Shown: positions 8,163 through 15,427 of the stretch, in pieces
How the letters are laid out: each line of letters opens with the position of its first letter
Numbering within the stretch: the stretch's first letter is position 1
Virus record (IMG/VR): IMGVR_UViG_3300020471_000913
Location: 1 to 49,752 of that record
Strand: one strand, 5' to 3'
Length of the DNA: 49,752 nucleotides
From: a virus
The notes under the pieces: model-generated
Told to the model about the DNA's origin: nothing
The model's database searches: none
Seen by the model: only the letters and a program-made list of their open reading frames with translations
Made by a program: the position numbers and the translations under genes

Positions 8163-8527
8163 GAGTCTTTTTCTTTTTCGCAATGTGGACAAGATGGCGG
8201 GTCAAGAACTAGCTCTTTCATCATTGCTACAAGAAAAAGAATAGCAACCATAGAAGGCGGTTGGTCAATATTAAATGGAAGTTTAGAGTGTTTATTTTGT
8301 GGGAAACTTACCCCATCATAAGCAACACAAACAGTATGCTCTGTATCAGTAGGATTAATAACTTGGCTAAAAATGCAACCTGTAGTTAATTCATTTGTAT
8401 TTTCATCACGCAAATGAACATAGGTTGGGTTGTAATTTTCAAAATCTAGACCCGCTTGTGCGAGTCCAGATTCAAGGTGTTCTAAAAATTCAGTTACTCT
8501 TGGGTCAAGTGTAAAATCTTCGGTCAT
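8159..8527 (-). CDS. Hypothetical protein, second gene of reverse-strand insert
   Basis: This 122-residue acidic protein of unknown function has a hydrophobic stretch near residues 90-100 (MVAILFLVAMM) and a C-terminal CPHC pair that could bind zinc. It has a good ribosome site (GGAGG about 9 nt upstream of ATG) and follows the DUF2786 gene after 2 nt, so both are one transcript. Its end overlaps the portal gene end by 4 bp. It points against the surrounding head genes, which marks it as an accessory gene inserted in the structural block. Confidence 0.65.
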   Translation of the reverse strand: MTEDFTLDPRVTEFLEHLESGLAQAGLDFENYNPTYVHLRDENTNELTTGCIFSQVINPTDTEHTVCVAYDGVSFPQNKHSKLPFNIDQPPSMVAILFLVAMMKELVLDPPSCPHCEKEKDS

Positions 8528-8529
8528 TT

Positions 8530-9351
8530 TTAATAACCTCCTAAACGTCTTTGACTGCTACCAGACATTTGTCTGCTTAAACCAACTTGACTGCCAGCCG
8601 CACGACCAGCACTTGCACCTGAGCCACCTGTTTCATAGCCTGATCCACCTCTTCCAATACTTGGGTAACGTTCAGCATAAAACTCTTCAACCTTAGCTAG
8701 TTCCGCTTTATTTGCCTTAGTAATAGCTAAAGCAGAAACGTTAATAGTTTTACTAGCTAATTTTAATTGAGTACCGTTTCTTTCTTCATCAGCTTTCATT
8801 TTTTCGAAACGTGCTTCAACTTCCCAAGCCCAATTCTTTCTAAAACTGTTTCTATGTGCTGCACCTTCCATAGCAACTTGAAATGGGTCTTCTTGACAAT
8901 GTCTCGCCCAAGCATCTTGTAATGCTTGTACTAAGTAATCTGTATAAATTTCTATTTCTATCTTTCTAGCTTTGTTAGCAGTGATTTCCATTTGTCTATA
9001 TATGTCACCTTTTTTATCTCTTATGTATTCTTTTTGATGTTTTTGGTTTCCACTTCTTTCAAACTTAAAAGGAGTAAAAACAATTTTACCGTTATAGTAA
9101 TCAGCAACAGCACCAACAATAATTGAAACTGCTGGGTCAATACGTTTGTAAGGTGTTCCGTATCTAAAAGCAATAACTTCAATTTCTTCCTCAACTACAG
9201 ACATATCGCCTAGTTGTGCTTCTAATTGGTCAAGGTCAATTCCTCGTTTTTCAAGTTGCTGCTGTAATTTAGCTTTTGCTAAATTTGCTTCATGTGGATT
9301 AGTACTTTCAGTTAGTGCTAATAATTTGCCTAAAAATGAAGTGTCTCTCAT
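8530..9351 (-). CDS. DUF2786-domain protein
   Basis: The N-terminus matches the DUF2786 pattern, a short helical domain: KLLALTESTNPHEANLAKAKLQ, about residues 8-30. A larger unnamed region with several aromatic and charged motifs follows, and then a Gly/Ser-rich tail (about 230-273) that looks disordered. Function is unknown; relatives occur in phages and bacteria, sometimes near DNA-processing genes. I chose ATG 9351 with GAGG 9 nt upstream; a TTG at 9366 would add five residues. It is transcribed leftward from its own early-type promoter (9407-9436), unlike the head genes on both sides, and so is probably expressed at a different time. Confidence 0.72.
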   Translation of the reverse strand: MRDTSFLGKLLALTESTNPHEANLAKAKLQQQLEKRGIDLDQLEAQLGDMSVVEEEIEVIAFRYGTPYKRIDPAVSIIVGAVADYYNGKIVFTPFKFERSGNQKHQKEYIRDKKGDIYRQMEITANKARKIEIEIYTDYLVQALQDAWARHCQEDPFQVAMEGAAHRNSFRKNWAWEVEARFEKMKADEERNGTQLKLASKTINVSALAITKANKAELAKVEEFYAERYPSIGRGGSGYETGGSGASAGRAAGSQVGLSRQMSGSSQRRLGGY

Positions 9352-9366
9352 TTTGTAATTCCTCAA

Positions 9367-9436
9367 TGGGGTGAATAGTTAGAGTTATCATTCCCTAACT
9401 ATTGTTAATATAACATATATACTAAGCATACGTCAA
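9367..9436 (-). promoter_or_regulatory. Early-type promoter with hairpin leader (divergent variant)
   Basis: Read leftward, TTGACG (9436-9431), an 18 bp spacer and TATATT (9412-9407) form a sigma70-like promoter. The transcript would start next to a 9-bp hairpin, AATAGTTAG/CTAACTATT (9374-9382 with 9395-9403), followed by CACCCCA (CCCCA at 9371-9367). This matches the layout of the right-end leaders, but a Shine-Dalgarno GAGG is also present before ATG 9351, and the linker is CA rather than ACAA. It is the most divergent member of the family. Confidence 0.6.
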
Positions 9437-9487
9437 CTATTAATAACAAAATATTCTGATAATATGTTGTATATCTAATATTTAAGA

Positions 9488-12163
9488 ATGGCAAAAGTAA
9501 ATGGAACTGAAATAAGTTTGATGCCAACAGATGGTATGAAGGTTGCAGCAAAACGATATAAAAAATGGAAACAAGAGGGCAAAAAAGGTGGTACTGCTGT
9601 AGCAGCAAGACGAGCAACTCAAATACTAAGTGGCTCAGAACTTAGTGTGGATGTAGTAATGCGTATGTTTAGTTTTTTCGCACGGCACGAAGTAGATAAA
9701 AAAGCTGAGGGATTTAATTCTGGCGAAGAAGGTTTCCCATCAAAAGGCAGAGTGGCTTGGGACGCTTGGGGAGGTGACAGTGGTTTTAGTTGGAGTCGGA
9801 AAAAATCTGAGCAAATTAAAAAAGCAAGAGCAAGATTTGATGATACGCTTTTAAATGAGTATGATAAAGACAACATGAGTGAGAATTTTATGGATTCAAC
9901 ATTAGAAAAAAAGCCAGAAAAATTAAAAGCAGCACCTGATGAATTAAAAGTTGGTGATTATGTTTCTTGGAACTCTAGTGGTGGTAGAGCCAGAGGATTA
10001 ATTGAAAAAGTAGAAAGAAATGGGACTATAAACATACCTGACAGCAGTTTTACTGTTGATGGCACAGCAGAAGATCCAGCTGCATTAATTTGTATTTACA
10101 GACCTGCTCCAAGTGGAGGTGGTTTTGTTAAAACAGATAAATTAGTTGGTCATAAGTTTAGTACATTAACTAAAATTGATGATTTACCATTAAATGAAGA
10201 ATATGGTGGCCGTCCATGGCATGATGATGATAAAAAATCAGATAATAAAGAAATACAACAATTTAGGAAAGTAAATTTAAATGAATTAGTTGAAAGAAAT
10301 AAAGGACAATCTTTAGTACAAACAAGAGAACTAAAAGCACAAATTGAATCAGATGGCAATGAATTATTTTTAAGTTTTAGTTCAGAAGAACCAGTTGCAA
10401 GATATTTCGGACAAGAAGTTTTATCGCATGATAAGGGGGCTGCTGACCTATCACGTTTAAACAACGGAACTGCCCCTTTTCTTTGGAATCATAATCGTGA
10501 CGAGGTTCTTGGCGTTGTACAAAATGCAGAAATATCAGATGATAGAAGGGGTTATGCAACTATTAAATGGAGCAGAAATCCTAACGCTACAGAAAAACGT
10601 AATGATGTAGAAGATGGCATTATTTCACAAGTAAGTTTTGCATATCAAATAAATGAAATTGAGGAACGTGGCGATCAGATGGTTGTTACCTCATGGAAAG
10701 CCATGGAAATAAGTTTGGTTTCGGTGCCAGCAGACGCTTCCGTTGGAGTAGGGCGAAGTTTAGAAAATGACGATAAGATTGAAATTAAACAGGTTGCAGA
10801 TTCTCCACCAAAAGAAAATGCAGCCGACCTAGAGCAATCTAGGGAAGCTTTGACGGCTCAAGCTCCGTCATCTAGTCCAACTTTAACTTCCAAAAATATG
10901 GAGCAAACTAAAGAGGCTGCAAGCAAAGCCGTTGAAGCAGAGCAAAAACGCAGCCAAGATATAATCGTTGCTGAAAGAAGCCGTGCAAATGCGGTAACAG
11001 CAATGGGCGAAAAATACAATTGCCCTGATTTAGCACATAAGTTAAATCAAGATGGTGCATCAGTAGAAGATGCTCGCCACGCTATCAACACTTACAGAGA
11101 GGAGAGACTCAACAACGTGGAACAAACACAAATACAAAAAGCCCCAGAAGTAGGCTTAGATCAAAAAGAAATTAAAAGATTTTCTTTCACAAGAGCTTTG
11201 CATGCTTTGTCAAATCCAACAGATAGACAAGCACAAGAAGCTGCTGCTTTTGAAAGAGAAGTCTCTGACGCTACATCTAAAAAGTATGGCAGACCCGCTG
11301 GCGGTATTCTTGTTCCAAACGAAGTGCTTGAGCAAAAAAGAGATTTAACAGTTGGCTCCGCAACTGCTGGAGGTAACTTAGTTGCTACAGAATTATTAGC
11401 TGGTTCATTTATTGAGCAGTTGAAAAATTCTATGGCCATAATGGCTGCCAACCCTTCTATGTTGACAGGACTTGACGGTAACATTTCAATTCCTAGACAA
11501 ACATCAGGAAGCACCGCTTATTGGGTAGGAGAAGGATCAAGTCCAACAGAAAGTAACCTAGCGTTTGACCAAGTGAACATGACTCCTAAGACAATTGGAG
11601 CTTTTGTTGACTACAGCCGCCGTTTACTATTACAAGCATCTGTTGACGTTGAGCAAAGAATCAGAAATGATATTGCACAAAACATAGCTCTTGAATTAGA
11701 TAGAGCAGCTATCTATGGTACAGGTTCTTCAAACCAGCCTTTAGGTATTAAAGATACAACTGGTATCGGTACACAGACTATTACTACTTTTGGTTCATTT
11801 GCTGAATATATAGCAATGGAAACCGACATTGCTGTAGCCAATGCTGAAGTAGCAAATATGTTCTATATCATTAACTCTTCTGCTAGAGGTGCTTTAAAGT
11901 CAACTGAGGTTGCATCAGGCACAGGCAAATTTGTTTTTGAGAACAATCAAATTAATGGTTATAACGCAATTGTCACAAACCAGTTAGCAAACAATGATTG
12001 CCTATTTGGTGACTTTAGTAAATTTACTATTGGTATGTGGTCTGGATTAGACTTAACAGTTGATCCATACGCTGGTGCTACATCAGGTAACGTAAGAGTT
12101 ATAGCTCTACAAGACGTTGACTATGCTGTAACACAGCCCGGAGCGTTCTGTTTTGGTACATAA
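9488..12163 (+). CDS. Prohead protease-scaffold-major capsid polyprotein
   Basis: This single 891-residue protein carries several normally separate parts. About 1-120: a domain with FFARHEVDKK and GFPSKGRVAWDAWGGDSG, seen in front of some phage prohead proteins. About 152-230: a small SH3/Tudor-like domain (DELKVGDYVSWNSSGGRARG) of HVA1/DUF2945 style. About 280-425: HK97-family prohead protease with H335 (LWNHN), S383 (VSFAY) and E407 (MEISLVSVPA). About 465-550: helical, charged scaffold (delta-domain-like). About 553-891: HK97-fold capsid protein (GGNLVATEL, DYSRRLLLQ, LDRAAIYGTGS, QPGAFCFGT). Self-cleavage would release the mature capsid protein, perhaps near 550-610. No clear Shine-Dalgarno site precedes ATG 9488. 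The upstream intergenic stretch has TGATAAT (about 9457), which may be a -10. Confidence 0.88.
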   Translation: MAKVNGTEISLMPTDGMKVAAKRYKKWKQEGKKGGTAVAARRATQILSGSELSVDVVMRMFSFFARHEVDKKAEGFNSGEEGFPSKGRVAWDAWGGDSGFSWSRKKSEQIKKARARFDDTLLNEYDKDNMSENFMDSTLEKKPEKLKAAPDELKVGDYVSWNSSGGRARGLIEKVERNGTINIPDSSFTVDGTAEDPAALICIYRPAPSGGGFVKTDKLVGHKFSTLTKIDDLPLNEEYGGRPWHDDDKKSDNKEIQQFRKVNLNELVERNKGQSLVQTRELKAQIESDGNELFLSFSSEEPVARYFGQEVLSHDKGAADLSRLNNGTAPFLWNHNRDEVLGVVQNAEISDDRRGYATIKWSRNPNATEKRNDVEDGIISQVSFAYQINEIEERGDQMVVTSWKAMEISLVSVPADASVGVGRSLENDDKIEIKQVADSPPKENAADLEQSREALTAQAPSSSPTLTSKNMEQTKEAASKAVEAEQKRSQDIIVAERSRANAVTAMGEKYNCPDLAHKLNQDGASVEDARHAINTYREERLNNVEQTQIQKAPEVGLDQKEIKRFSFTRALHALSNPTDRQAQEAAAFEREVSDATSKKYGRPAGGILVPNEVLEQKRDLTVGSATAGGNLVATELLAGSFIEQLKNSMAIMAANPSMLTGLDGNISIPRQTSGSTAYWVGEGSSPTESNLAFDQVNMTPKTIGAFVDYSRRLLLQASVDVEQRIRNDIAQNIALELDRAAIYGTGSSNQPLGIKDTTGIGTQTITTFGSFAEYIAMETDIAVANAEVANMFYIINSSARGALKSTEVASGTGKFVFENNQINGYNAIVTNQLANNDCLFGDFSKFTIGMWSGLDLTVDPYAGATSGNVRVIALQDVDYAVTQPGAFCFGT

Positions 12164-12444
12164 TGAAACTTAAGCTCTTAAGAAACACAATGATAGCTGG
12201 CACTCCTACGAGTGCTGGCTCCATTATTGATGTTGAAGATCACATAGGTTTAATGCTTTTAAATATTCACAAAGCCGAAGAAGTAAAAGCACAAGAACCA
12301 AAAGTTGATAAACAGCCAAATTTTGAACGTATGACTAAATTAAATTTAGAAACATACGGAAAAGAGCTTGGATTAGAGCTAGACATTACAAAAACAAAAA
12401 CCGAATTAATAACTGAAATCCAAACTGCAATTTCAACAACTTAA
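12163..12444 (+). CDS. Small head protein with HeH-like C-terminus
   Basis: This 93-residue protein follows the capsid gene with a 1-bp overlap. The N-terminal half (KLKLLRNTMIAGTPTSAGSI) is typical of small phage head-associated proteins found after the capsid gene. The C-terminal part (about 54-90, MTKLNLETYGKELGLELDI then TKTELITEIQ) resembles the HeH/LEM-like or Rho-N-like helix-extended-helix motif, a small DNA- or protein-binding fold. A role in head completion or as a head fibre anchor is inferred from position only. Confidence 0.6.
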   Translation: MKLKLLRNTMIAGTPTSAGSIIDVEDHIGLMLLNIHKAEEVKAQEPKVDKQPNFERMTKLNLETYGKELGLELDITKTKTELITEIQTAISTT

Positions 12445-12448
12445 AAAA

Positions 12449-12832
12449 ATGGCGATTATTCAACAAGCACTTGATAAATTACAATTATTTTCATGTGTAG
12501 CTACTGCTGCTGTAACAAGTACAGCAACATCAGCAGCTATAGATTTAAAGGAATATGACGGTGATGTTTCTTTAATTCTTACAAGTGCTGCTGGTACAGG
12601 TTCAAGTCCAACATTAGATGTAAAAGTTCAAGACTCTGATGCTAGTGATGGTACTTACGGTGATTTAAGTGGTGCAGCTTTTACTCAAGTAACTGATTCT
12701 GTATCTATGCAAGTAATCACATTTAAGAAAGACGAAGCAAAACGCTACATCAAAATAGTACAAACAGTTGGAGGGTCAACACCCTCATTTACGTTTAGTA
12801 TTAATGGTTTAGCACTAAACAAATACGGTTAA
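12449..12832 (+). CDS. Putative head decoration-like protein
   Basis: This 127-residue protein is rich in Ser, Thr and Ala with alternating beta-strand patterning; it starts after 4 nt and precedes a transcription terminator. The sequence (DLKEYDGDVSLILTSAAGTG, KVQDSDASDGTYGDL) resembles small beta-sandwich phage structural proteins found right after the capsid gene. Being in the highly expressed capsid unit, upstream of the terminator, it could be a decoration protein made in high copy. There is no direct motif proof. Confidence 0.5.
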   Translation: MAIIQQALDKLQLFSCVATAAVTSTATSAAIDLKEYDGDVSLILTSAAGTGSSPTLDVKVQDSDASDGTYGDLSGAAFTQVTDSVSMQVITFKKDEAKRYIKIVQTVGGSTPSFTFSINGLALNKYG

Positions 12833-12837
12833 TATAT

Positions 12838-12860
12838 AGCCCCTTAATGGGGCTTTTCTT
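12838..12860 (+). terminator. Intrinsic terminator/attenuator after the capsid unit
   Basis: AGCCCC (12838-12843) and GGGGCT (12849-12854) form a 6-bp GC-rich hairpin with a 5-nt loop, followed by TTTCTT. The U-tract ends directly at the ATG of the next gene (12861). It would let most transcripts stop after the capsid and decoration genes and lower expression of connector and tail genes. Confidence 0.75.
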
Positions 12861-13157
12861 ATGTCTTATATTGATTCCGATTTAGATGTTTTTCTTCAAG
12901 AACCTTTTGGACAAAAGGTTCATTATGCTGGCGGAACAAAAATTGGTATTTTAGATATGCCCGATCAAATATTATCTGGAGATATGATTTACTCAACAGA
13001 TTATGTTTTACAGGTAAAAACAACAGATTTTGCGGATTTGGAGATTGGTGAAACTATAAAAACTGATGTAAATGGCATACAAACTGCTTTTGAAGTTAAA
13101 GGACAAAGACTATTAGATGACGGTAAATTTACAGAAATAACACTTAGCAAGACATGA
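12861..13157 (+). CDS. Head-tail connector (FII-like)
   Basis: This 98-residue protein has the size and position of a gpFII-like head-tail joining protein (QKVHYAGGTKIGILDMPDQI, then a beta-rich end with FTEITLSK). FII-type proteins bind the portal/gpW surface and form the tail docking interface. No Shine-Dalgarno site is present because the terminator hairpin occupies the space, so initiation may depend on read-through and coupling. It overlaps the tail terminator gene by 4 bp. Confidence 0.68.
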   Translation: MSYIDSDLDVFLQEPFGQKVHYAGGTKIGILDMPDQILSGDMIYSTDYVLQVKTTDFADLEIGETIKTDVNGIQTAFEVKGQRLLDDGKFTEITLSKT

Positions 13158-13582
13158 GTACAAAACGAGAACTAATATTAACCAAAATAAAAACACAAAT
13201 AGCTGGCACTACTGGCTTAGGAACACGCATATTTAGAAGCAGGGTTACACCTGTTTCAAGGGAAGAAGGTGCTGTATTAATTTATGAACCTATTACCGAT
13301 AATTGTGAGCTTAGGAGAAATAATTTACAATGGACGCTACAAATTAGATTAAGTATTATTACAAGGGGGTCAAAAACAAAAACACTTGACCAAGCTGCTG
13401 ACCCAATAATTAAATCTTTACATACAAAATTAGTAAGTGATCTAACTTTAGGTGGAAACGCAATTGATATACAACCTAGAAGCGTAAGTTTTGACTTAGT
13501 AGATGGAGATCAACCTAGCGGAGTGGTATCTTTAGATTATATTATTATATATCAGACATCAATTGCTGATTTATCCACATAA
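13154..13582 (+). CDS. Tail terminator/completion protein (gpU-like)
   Basis: This 142-residue protein matches the gpU-type minor tail protein that caps the tail tube during assembly. It begins with a helix (RELILTKIKTQIAGTTGLG), then has the common phage pattern VTPVSREEGAVLIYEP, strand-rich middle WTLQIRLSIITRG, and ends in a strand VVSLDYIIIYQT. Gene order (connector, terminator, tail tube) supports the call, and the length fits. Confidence 0.75.
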   Translation: MSTKRELILTKIKTQIAGTTGLGTRIFRSRVTPVSREEGAVLIYEPITDNCELRRNNLQWTLQIRLSIITRGSKTKTLDQAADPIIKSLHTKLVSDLTLGGNAIDIQPRSVSFDLVDGDQPSGVVSLDYIIIYQTSIADLST

Positions 13583-13593
13583 TTAACGCTATT

Positions 13594-13737
13594 ATGAATG
13601 ATAAGTACGCAGGTCAAGGGGGTTCTTACCTTATTGATCCTAAAACTGGTAAGAGAAAGCTGATTAGGCAAACTCAACCAGCCCAACCAACAGAATCTTT
13701 ACCAACAGAGGACACCTCAGATGCCAAAGAAAACTAG
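13594..13737 (+). CDS. 47-residue protein before tail tube gene
   Basis: This short protein begins MNDKYAGQGGSYLIDPKTGK and is followed by a basic then a Pro/Thr/Glu-rich tail. It fits exactly between the tail terminator stop and the tail tube gene and overlaps the latter by 17 bp. Small proteins of this style (Gly-rich start, then a PKTGKR-like segment) occur at this point in other siphophages. Function unknown. The tail tube start codon lies inside it, suggesting coupling. Confidence 0.55.
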   Translation: MNDKYAGQGGSYLIDPKTGKRKLIRQTQPAQPTESLPTEDTSDAKEN

Positions 13738-14653
13738 ACTAAGAGCTTTACTTGCAAAAGACGAAAGTACATACGGAACTGACCCTACTGCTACAGGAGC
13801 GCAAAATGCTATTCTTTGTACTGAATTATCAATAGAGCCAGTACAAAGTGACGAGGTTTCTAGGGATTTAATAAGAAGTTATCTTGGTAACTACGATACG
13901 CTTTTAGCAAATACAAGAGCGCAAGTAACAATAACAGTGGAGATGGCTGGGAGTAAAACAAAAGGGGTTGCACCTCAAATAGCCCCATTGCTTACATCAT
14001 GTGGACTAAGCGAAACTGTTGCTAGTGGTACTAGCGTTACTTATGCACCTGTTAGCAGTAATTTTGATTCTTGTACTATTGTCTATAATGCAGATGGTGT
14101 ACAGCATAAATTGACAGGCTGCCGAGGAACATTCAGTTTAAATGCTGAAGTTGGCTCAATTCCAACAATAACCTTTGTTATGACAGGATTGTATAATGCT
14201 CCAACTGACACAGCTATGCCAAGTTGTACATTTCAAAAACAAGCAGACCCCCTAGTTTTTAAACAAGGAAACACAACTGGCTTTCAATTTCAAGGTTACT
14301 CAGCATCTTTAAATACATTTAGTTTTGAAATGAATAATGAGATTGTTTATCGTGAATTAGTAGGAGGTACAAAAGAAGTTATTTTAAATAATCGTGCGCC
14401 CTCTGGCACAGTTCAAATTGAAAATATACCATTAGCTACAAAAAACTATTTCACTGCTGCAACTGATAACTTAAGTGGTAATAATACATTCCAACATGGT
14501 CAGTCTGATGGTAATAAAATAACAGTATCAATGCCAAAGGCTAATATTACAGCACCAGCTTATGCTTCTGTTGATGATATAGATATGCTTGATTTAGCTT
14601 ATACAGCAGTTCCTAACAGTGGAAATGATGAAGTAAGCTTAGTTTTTGCATAA
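13721..14653 (+). CDS. Major tail tube protein
   Basis: This 310-residue protein has the pattern of lambda-like and P2-like tail tube proteins: start with RLRALLAKDESTYGTDPTATG, a repeated beta-strand core, PTITFVMTGLY in the middle and a beta-rich C-terminal half with PSGTVQIENIP. Hexamers stack around the tape measure to form the tail tube. Position between terminator and chaperone genes is as expected. Length is greater than lambda gpV core, suggesting an added C-terminal Ig-like part. Confidence 0.88.
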   Translation: MPKKTRLRALLAKDESTYGTDPTATGAQNAILCTELSIEPVQSDEVSRDLIRSYLGNYDTLLANTRAQVTITVEMAGSKTKGVAPQIAPLLTSCGLSETVASGTSVTYAPVSSNFDSCTIVYNADGVQHKLTGCRGTFSLNAEVGSIPTITFVMTGLYNAPTDTAMPSCTFQKQADPLVFKQGNTTGFQFQGYSASLNTFSFEMNNEIVYRELVGGTKEVILNNRAPSGTVQIENIPLATKNYFTAATDNLSGNNTFQHGQSDGNKITVSMPKANITAPAYASVDDIDMLDLAYTAVPNSGNDEVSLVFA

Positions 14654-14714
14654 TTATATATTTACTTTTTATAAATAAGGGTTAAACTGTGCGTTACATG
14701 GTTTAATCTTTTTT

Positions 14715-15122
14715 ATGGCACTAATTATTAACAAAGTTAAGACTTTTAAATGGACAGTTGAATATGAATATCCAGTAGATGATGATTTTGTAGAGGTTAA
14801 ATTTAAAGCTATTTTTAAGCGTATGCCACAAAAATTTCTTAATGAAATGGCAAAAAAAGCAACGCCAAAAAAAGATAAAGACGGAAATGAATTACCTAGT
14901 GATTTTGACCCTTTGGAATTATGTGAAAAGGTACTTATAGGGTGGGAAGATGTTTTTGTAATAAATGATAAAGGCGAAGAAGTGGAAGTTCCTTTTAATA
15001 AAGAAAATTTAAAAGAAATATTGCAAATTCCAATGTTAACTATGTATTTAGCAAAAACATTTTATGAAGGTCAAACAGGAAGAAAACTAAAAAACTTAGA
15101 GGGGCAGTCGATCATCTCTTAA
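14715..15122 (+). CDS. Tail assembly chaperone G-like (short form)
   Basis: This 135-residue protein (WTVEYEYPVDDDFVEVKFKAIFKRMP near the start) resembles phage tail assembly chaperones that coat the tape measure before tube growth. It is the unshifted product; a canonical -1 slippery heptamer near its end gives a longer G-T fusion. The 60-nt gap upstream contains GTGCGTTACA, the inverse of a motif found at 105 and 27136, and an AT-rich stretch but no clear ribosome site. Confidence 0.82.
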   Translation: MALIINKVKTFKWTVEYEYPVDDDFVEVKFKAIFKRMPQKFLNEMAKKATPKKDKDGNELPSDFDPLELCEKVLIGWEDVFVINDKGEEVEVPFNKENLKEILQIPMLTMYLAKTFYEGQTGRKLKNLEGQSIIS

Positions 15123-15427
15123 ACGGTGGTGTTGAAGATAAATCGCATGATGATGCTGCTGTTTTAGGTATTAAAGGGCTGCCCTCACTAAGAGTAGAAA
15201 AAGATTTTGAAGTATGGGAAGAACATTGGGAGTCAGTAATGTTTTTTATAAGAATGATGACTCAGTGGAGAACTACTATGGGAGGTGTTATTGGTTTTGA
15301 TTATAATGTTTTACAAATGCTATTTGACTTGTATGATGTAGATAATCGTAAAGAAATTTTCGAAGATATACAAGTCATGGAACGTGAAGCTATGATACAC
15401 ATGAATAAAGATAGGAAAGGTAAATAA
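14715..15427 (+). CDS. Tail assembly chaperone GT-like fusion made by -1 frameshift
   Basis: The product has 127 residues in the first frame (to AAC at 15093-15095) followed by about 110 residues in the -1 frame (LRGAVDHLLNGGVEDKSHDD ... MNKDRKGK), about 237 residues in all. The second part has no ribosome site of its own before an internal ATG at 15239 and is open upstream to 15068, so it is expressed only by frameshifting. The gpT-like half (about VEDKSHDDAAVLGIKGLPSL then W- and M-rich helices) should bind the tape measure. The stop codon overlaps the tape measure start (15427). Confidence 0.85.
15089..15095 (+). other. -1 ribosomal frameshift site (A AAA AAC)
   Basis: In the chaperone reading frame the codons CTA AAA AAC contain the heptamer A AAA AAC, one of the strongest X XXY YYZ slippery sequences. 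A -1 slip here enters an open frame that runs to 15427. The unshifted frame stops at 15122, 27 nt downstream, as in lambda G/GT. G-rich AGGGGCAG follows 6 nt later; a stimulatory structure was not established. Confidence 0.88.

Noticed and set aside
9405-9617. Leftward Leu/Tyr-rich frame at the start of the capsid polyprotein
   Set aside because: It overlaps the promoter and the conserved N-terminal domain on the other strand; its composition reflects AT-rich DNA.
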